Made by a program: the position numbers and the translations under genes. Positions 4,747 to 8,096 of a DNA stretch of 8,096 nt are shown here, one piece after another. How positions within the stretch are numbered: position 1 is the stretch's first letter; each line of letters opens with the position of its first letter. The notes beneath the pieces are model-generated. The model made no database searches. It saw only the letters and a program-made list of their open reading frames with translations, and was not told where the DNA came from. Source of the DNA: Bacteroidales bacterium (GTDB lineage: Bacteria; Bacteroidota; Bacteroidia; Bacteroidales; UBA7960); contig SLNX01000013.1 of assembly GCA_007132825.1 (NCBI GenBank), forward strand, positions 1 to 8,096, in the 5' to 3' direction.

Positions 4747-7140
4747 ATGATCCGCCATTACCTGAAAACAAGCATCAATCAGTTCAAGAGAAATGTGTCT
4801 TTTTCCTTTATCAACCTTTTTGGTCTTGCCACAGCCATGGCTGTTTGCCTCATGATTTTCCTCTATGTTTTCAGAGAAATGGGATTTGACCGCTTTCATG
4901 AGGATGCAAACGACATATACAGGATCAGCATTCGCCTTGACATGCAGGGCGACATCATGAAAGAAGCGGTAACGAGTCATGCAATGGGCCCCGATATCCT
5001 GCAAGAGTTTCCGGAAGTACTGGAGATGACCCGGATATCCCACTGGTATGAGCCTGTAAGCTTGTGGCTTGAGGATGACCGCCACAGAATTGTAACGAAT
5101 GGCCTTTATGCTGAAAGCTCCTTTTTTGATGTTTTTTCTTTTACCCTGCTTCGGGGAAACCCGCAAACAGTGCTGGCAGACCCCTTCTCGATCGTATTGA
5201 CTGAAACACTCGCCAATGAACTTTTTCCCGAAAGCGACCCAATAGGAAAAGTGCTGCGCATCGGCAGCCGGCAGCAACCCTACAGGATAACCGGCATTGT
5301 TGAAGACTGCCCGGTCAACAGCCACATCCGTTACAACCTGCTTAGGTCTTACCCCAGCCTGCAGGGATCATCCAGTGCTAATTTTTACGAATGGGACGCC
5401 AACATTAATGCCATGACATATGTAAAATTGGCTCCCGGTTCAGACATAGCACTTCTGAAAGAGAAAACCAAAGAATTGACCGATGCAAAAGTCAACTACA
5501 AATTTGAAGGGATGGGGGTAAACCTGCAGCTTGACTATTTTCCCATTACCGACATCCGGTTACGAAGCCCCTTCAGTGGAGAGATGGTGGAAGCAGGAAC
5601 ACTCTCAAAGGTTTGGATTTTATCGGTAGTGGCATTGTTTGTACTCTTCATCGCGGGGTTTAACTATGTGAACCTTACGATTGCAAAATCGGGAAAAAGA
5701 GCCAGGGAGGTTGGGTTACGCAAGGTGATGGGAGCAAACAAGGGGGGGCTTGCACGCCAATTTTATGTTGAAACCCTTCTAACTACAGGGGTCAGCTTTA
5801 TTATCGGTTTGCTTTTGGTTGAAGTCAGCCTGCCACTGTTTAACCAAATTCTGGATGGCCGGCTGAGCCTGGCTGATACCCCTTGGTGGTCGTGGCTACT
5901 TATCTTTATAGTTTTTATAGGAGTTTTCGGCATGCTGGCCGGACTTTACCCTGCATGGTACATGGCTTCTTTTCAACCGGTAAAGATCCTTAAAGGCGAA
6001 TTCTGGAGCAAACCCGGCAGGTTTCAGCCCAGAAACCTCCTCCTGATCCTGCAGTTCACGGTGTCGATGGCCCTGATTGCATGCACTCTTGTAGTAATGC
6101 TACAAATCAGATATTTACACAGCAAAGATCTTGGCTTTAAAAATCAAGGAGTTATCGTGGTGGAAGCCGACAACAAAGAAGATGCCAATCTTTTGATGAA
6201 CGCGCTGGAGGCTTATCGCTGGACAGGGGCACAAAGCATAGGCTCCGACTTTCCCGGAGGGCGACAATACATGGAGGGGGTTGAGATTGAGAACATGGAT
6301 ATTGGGTTCATGACCCACCGGTTGTGGGTTGACTCCAGGTACAAGAATGCTCTCGAGCTGAAATTGGCTGAAGGGGAATGGTTCTCGGGCGACAGTGAGT
6401 TTGAAACACAGTATGCCGTTGTGAATGAAGCATTCATCCGTCGCACCACCTGGAATAACCCCATCGGAAAAACGATTACACGAGCCGGTGTGGACTACAA
6501 GGTAAAAGGCATTGTGGAAGACTTCCACCATACGTCGCTGCATCATGAGATTGAGCCGATGATGATCAACATCCTGATGGCACGACCCGGCTACCTGGAG
6601 CGACCATTCTGGGTGGTCACCAACTACGCCGAGATCCCTGAAGGTGAAGTGGTTTTAACACTTGGAAGTATCTGGCAAGACCTTTTCCCTGCCAAACCCC
6701 TCAATTATCACTTTCTGTCTGAACATCTTGAGCAGCAATATGCAAACGAACGCAGCTTCGGAACAATCTTTTTGTCATTTACCCTTCTGGCCATCATCAT
6801 TGCCATGCTGGGTGTTTTGGGCCTGGCCGCATTTGCGGCACAGCAAAAACAGAAGGAAACAGGCATTCGCAAGGTGCTGGGAGCTTCTGTCTTATCAATT
6901 TTGTTCAGAATGTCTGTGTCGTTTTCAATATATGTATTGATTGCAGCCCTCATTGCGCTACCGCTTGCCTACTTGTATATGGACAAATGGCTCGCCGGAT
7001 TTGCTTATGCCATTGACTTCCCATTCTGGACGCCATTTGCCGCCCTGGGTGGGATGTTGATTCTGGCAATGGGCATCGTTTTGATACAATCTTACCGCAC
7101 TGCAAGCATCAACCCGGTAAGGTCATTGTCTTATGAATAA
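4747..7140 (+). CDS. ABC transporter permease with two MacB-PCD/FtsX halves
   Basis: This 797-residue inner-membrane protein is built from two similar halves. Half one has a membrane segment at about 20-42, a large periplasmic domain (about 45-285) and three membrane segments near 288-310, 343-365 and 382-405. Half two repeats this with a segment near 430-452, a periplasmic domain (about 455-670) and segments near 674-697, 720-745 and 765-782. Repeated motifs support the duplication: REVGLRKVMGA (320-330) and KETGIRKVLGA (703-713) in the cytoplasmic coupling regions, TGIVED (182-187) and KGIVED (587-592) in the periplasmic domains, and a QPVKIL/NPVRSL element closing each half. Known MacB works as a dimer of 4-helix units that couples ATP hydrolysis to movement of the adaptor; this 8-helix chain resembles such a dimer in one polypeptide. 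It follows the ATPase by 79 bases and has no Shine-Dalgarno. Long permeases of this kind are common in Bacteroidota. The substrate is unknown. Confidence 0.93.
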   Translation: MIRHYLKTSINQFKRNVSFSFINLFGLATAMAVCLMIFLYVFREMGFDRFHEDANDIYRISIRLDMQGDIMKEAVTSHAMGPDILQEFPEVLEMTRISHWYEPVSLWLEDDRHRIVTNGLYAESSFFDVFSFTLLRGNPQTVLADPFSIVLTETLANELFPESDPIGKVLRIGSRQQPYRITGIVEDCPVNSHIRYNLLRSYPSLQGSSSANFYEWDANINAMTYVKLAPGSDIALLKEKTKELTDAKVNYKFEGMGVNLQLDYFPITDIRLRSPFSGEMVEAGTLSKVWILSVVALFVLFIAGFNYVNLTIAKSGKRAREVGLRKVMGANKGGLARQFYVETLLTTGVSFIIGLLLVEVSLPLFNQILDGRLSLADTPWWSWLLIFIVFIGVFGMLAGLYPAWYMASFQPVKILKGEFWSKPGRFQPRNLLLILQFTVSMALIACTLVVMLQIRYLHSKDLGFKNQGVIVVEADNKEDANLLMNALEAYRWTGAQSIGSDFPGGRQYMEGVEIENMDIGFMTHRLWVDSRYKNALELKLAEGEWFSGDSEFETQYAVVNEAFIRRTTWNNPIGKTITRAGVDYKVKGIVEDFHHTSLHHEIEPMMINILMARPGYLERPFWVVTNYAEIPEGEVVLTLGSIWQDLFPAKPLNYHFLSEHLEQQYANERSFGTIFLSFTLLAIIIAMLGVLGLAAFAAQQKQKETGIRKVLGASVLSILFRMSVSFSIYVLIAALIALPLAYLYMDKWLAGFAYAIDFPFWTPFAALGGMLILAMGIVLIQSYRTASINPVRSLSYE

Positions 7141-7155
7141 AGAACCGCAGTAATT

Positions 7156-8096
7156 ATGCTACACCATTATCTGAAAGGGGTCATCCGGCAAATAAAAAAA
7201 CAAAGGGCAACCTATGTCATCAACATTCTTGGGTTGTCTCTTGGGGTGGGAATTGTGTTGTTCATCTGGTCATTTATCCTGTATGAACTTAGTTACGACA
7301 AGTTTTTTACAGACCATGACAGGATATTCAGGGTCCAGACAAAAGCCATCCTGGGCCAGGGGGAGCCCATCAGGGTTCCAACGGCAATCTATCCTCTGGG
7401 TGAAGAGGCCCAAAGAGATTTTCCCGAGGTTGAGGAGTTTGTCCGGATGACGACCTATTTCATGCATCCCCGAATTACCATCGACGAACGATCCATTTTT
7501 CTGTCAAACGTCTATTTTGCCGACACCACCTTTTTCTCTGTTTTTTCCTTTGAATTCCTTGCGGGTGATCCAGATCAGGCACTGTCAGAGAACAATGCAC
7601 TTGTGCTTTCCCTTTCTACAGCCAGCCGTTTGTTCAACGACCCCTATGAAGGATTATACCAAATGGTAGAGCTTGAAGGGGAGCGCTATCAGATCACCGG
7701 CATTGTTGAAGACCCACCAGACAACAGCCATATGACATTCACTGCCATTGCCAACATCTACCAGGTGCCTTCACAGGTAAAAATGAGCGGCACAAACTTT
7801 TATACCTATCTAAAGCTTTATGACGGAGCCGACACAAAACTGCTGGAGGAGAAGTTAAACAACCTGGGAGCAAGGCTGGTAGACGAAAACCCCTTATACG
7901 AAGGATTGTCGTTTGCACTCGTTCATACGCTGATCGGGTTAACCGACATTCACCTGCATTCCAACCTGATCTGGGAAATTAAAGAGGGTGGAAACTACAG
8001 GAACCTCAGGTTGTTTGGGGTTCTGTCCCTGTTTATCATACTGGTGGCGATCATCAATTATGTAAATCTGGCAACAGCCAAAAGCATGCTCCGCGC
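7156..8096 (+). CDS. Second FtsX-like ABC transporter permease (N-terminal 313 residues; gene runs off the right edge)
   Basis: From an ATG at 7156, 15 bases after the first permease stops, an open frame runs to the window edge without a stop. It is plainly a paralogue of the preceding permease: MLHHYLKGVIRQIKKQ at the start, a membrane segment at about 21-43, a MacB-type periplasmic domain from about 45 to 280 and the beginning of the next membrane segment (about 284-304). Matching motifs are FFSVFSFEFLAGDP (126-139), ITGIVEDPPDNSH (180-192) and NYVNLATAKS (301-310), beside FFDVFSFTLLRGNP, ITGIVEDCPVNSH and NYVNLTIAKS in the first permease. If it is full length it should be about 800 residues. 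Close spacing says both are on one message and may share the single upstream ATPase. The remainder, including the second half and coupling motifs, is not visible. Confidence 0.92.
   Translation, partial: MLHHYLKGVIRQIKKQRATYVINILGLSLGVGIVLFIWSFILYELSYDKFFTDHDRIFRVQTKAILGQGEPIRVPTAIYPLGEEAQRDFPEVEEFVRMTTYFMHPRITIDERSIFLSNVYFADTTFFSVFSFEFLAGDPDQALSENNALVLSLSTASRLFNDPYEGLYQMVELEGERYQITGIVEDPPDNSHMTFTAIANIYQVPSQVKMSGTNFYTYLKLYDGADTKLLEEKLNNLGARLVDENPLYEGLSFALVHTLIGLTDIHLHSNLIWEIKEGGNYRNLRLFGVLSLFIILVAIINYVNLATAKSMLR

Noticed and set aside
4742..4750. A two-codon frame ATG CCA TGA overlapping the first permease start.
   Set aside because: It is trivially short, out of frame and easily explained by chance from the gccATG context; nothing supports translational coupling through it.
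4675..5325. A 216-codon minus-strand frame opposite the start of the first permease.
   Set aside because: The plus-strand permease has conserved family motifs throughout; the antisense product shows no domain and would overlap the GC-rich hairpin.
7140..7156. A possible frameshift or split of one large permease gene between the two permease frames.
   Set aside because: The first permease has a complete two-half architecture with a normal C-terminus, and the second starts afresh with a typical N-terminus, so these are two genes.

Overview
The window looks like ordinary chromosome of a member of the Bacteroidota, probably an environmental one of about 48-50% GC (an estimate by eye). The grounds are the close resemblance of the export genes to the adaptor/ATPase/long FtsX-like permease operons common in that phylum, the lack of clear Shine-Dalgarno sequences before the starts, and A-rich leaders ending in gccATG before two genes. 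Family assignments come from recognising motifs by eye; no database search was made.

Left part (1-2357), all on the minus strand. Two lipoprotein genes are transcribed together: an LpoB-like lipoprotein (2357-1776) and, 11 bases later, a TPR-containing lipoprotein of the COG3014 type (1764-310). Downstream in the same direction is the start of mazG, a nucleoside triphosphate pyrophosphohydrolase, cut by the left edge (212-1). A weak hairpin with a T-run and a weak Bacteroidota-type promoter lie between the COG3014 gene and mazG, so mazG may be a separate transcript.

Middle (2358-2630). A 273-base divergent intergenic region separates the two transcription directions. It has no credible gene but does hold a 23-bp dyad just upstream of the export operon and a cluster of short palindromes. 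It must carry both promoters, although I could not identify either with confidence.

Right part (2631-8096), all on the plus strand: an ABC-type tripartite efflux operon of the MacAB kind. It contains a membrane-anchored periplasmic adaptor (2631-3881), a LolD/MacB-like ATPase (3960-4667), a full-length permease of 797 residues with two FtsX-like halves (4747-7140), and a second, paralogous permease cut by the right edge (from 7156). The ATPase would power the permeases from the cytoplasm, the permease periplasmic domains would pass conformational change to the adaptor, and an outer-membrane TolC-like channel encoded elsewhere would complete the path. The substrate cannot be read from the sequence. 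Hairpins sit in both larger gaps of the operon; the one between ATPase and permease is a perfect 9-bp GC-rich stem without a U-tract.

I see no mobile element, CRISPR array, tRNA or rRNA, and no clearly novel system. The points most worth checking are the dyad, the intra-operon hairpin, the lipoprotein pair and the tandem permeases.
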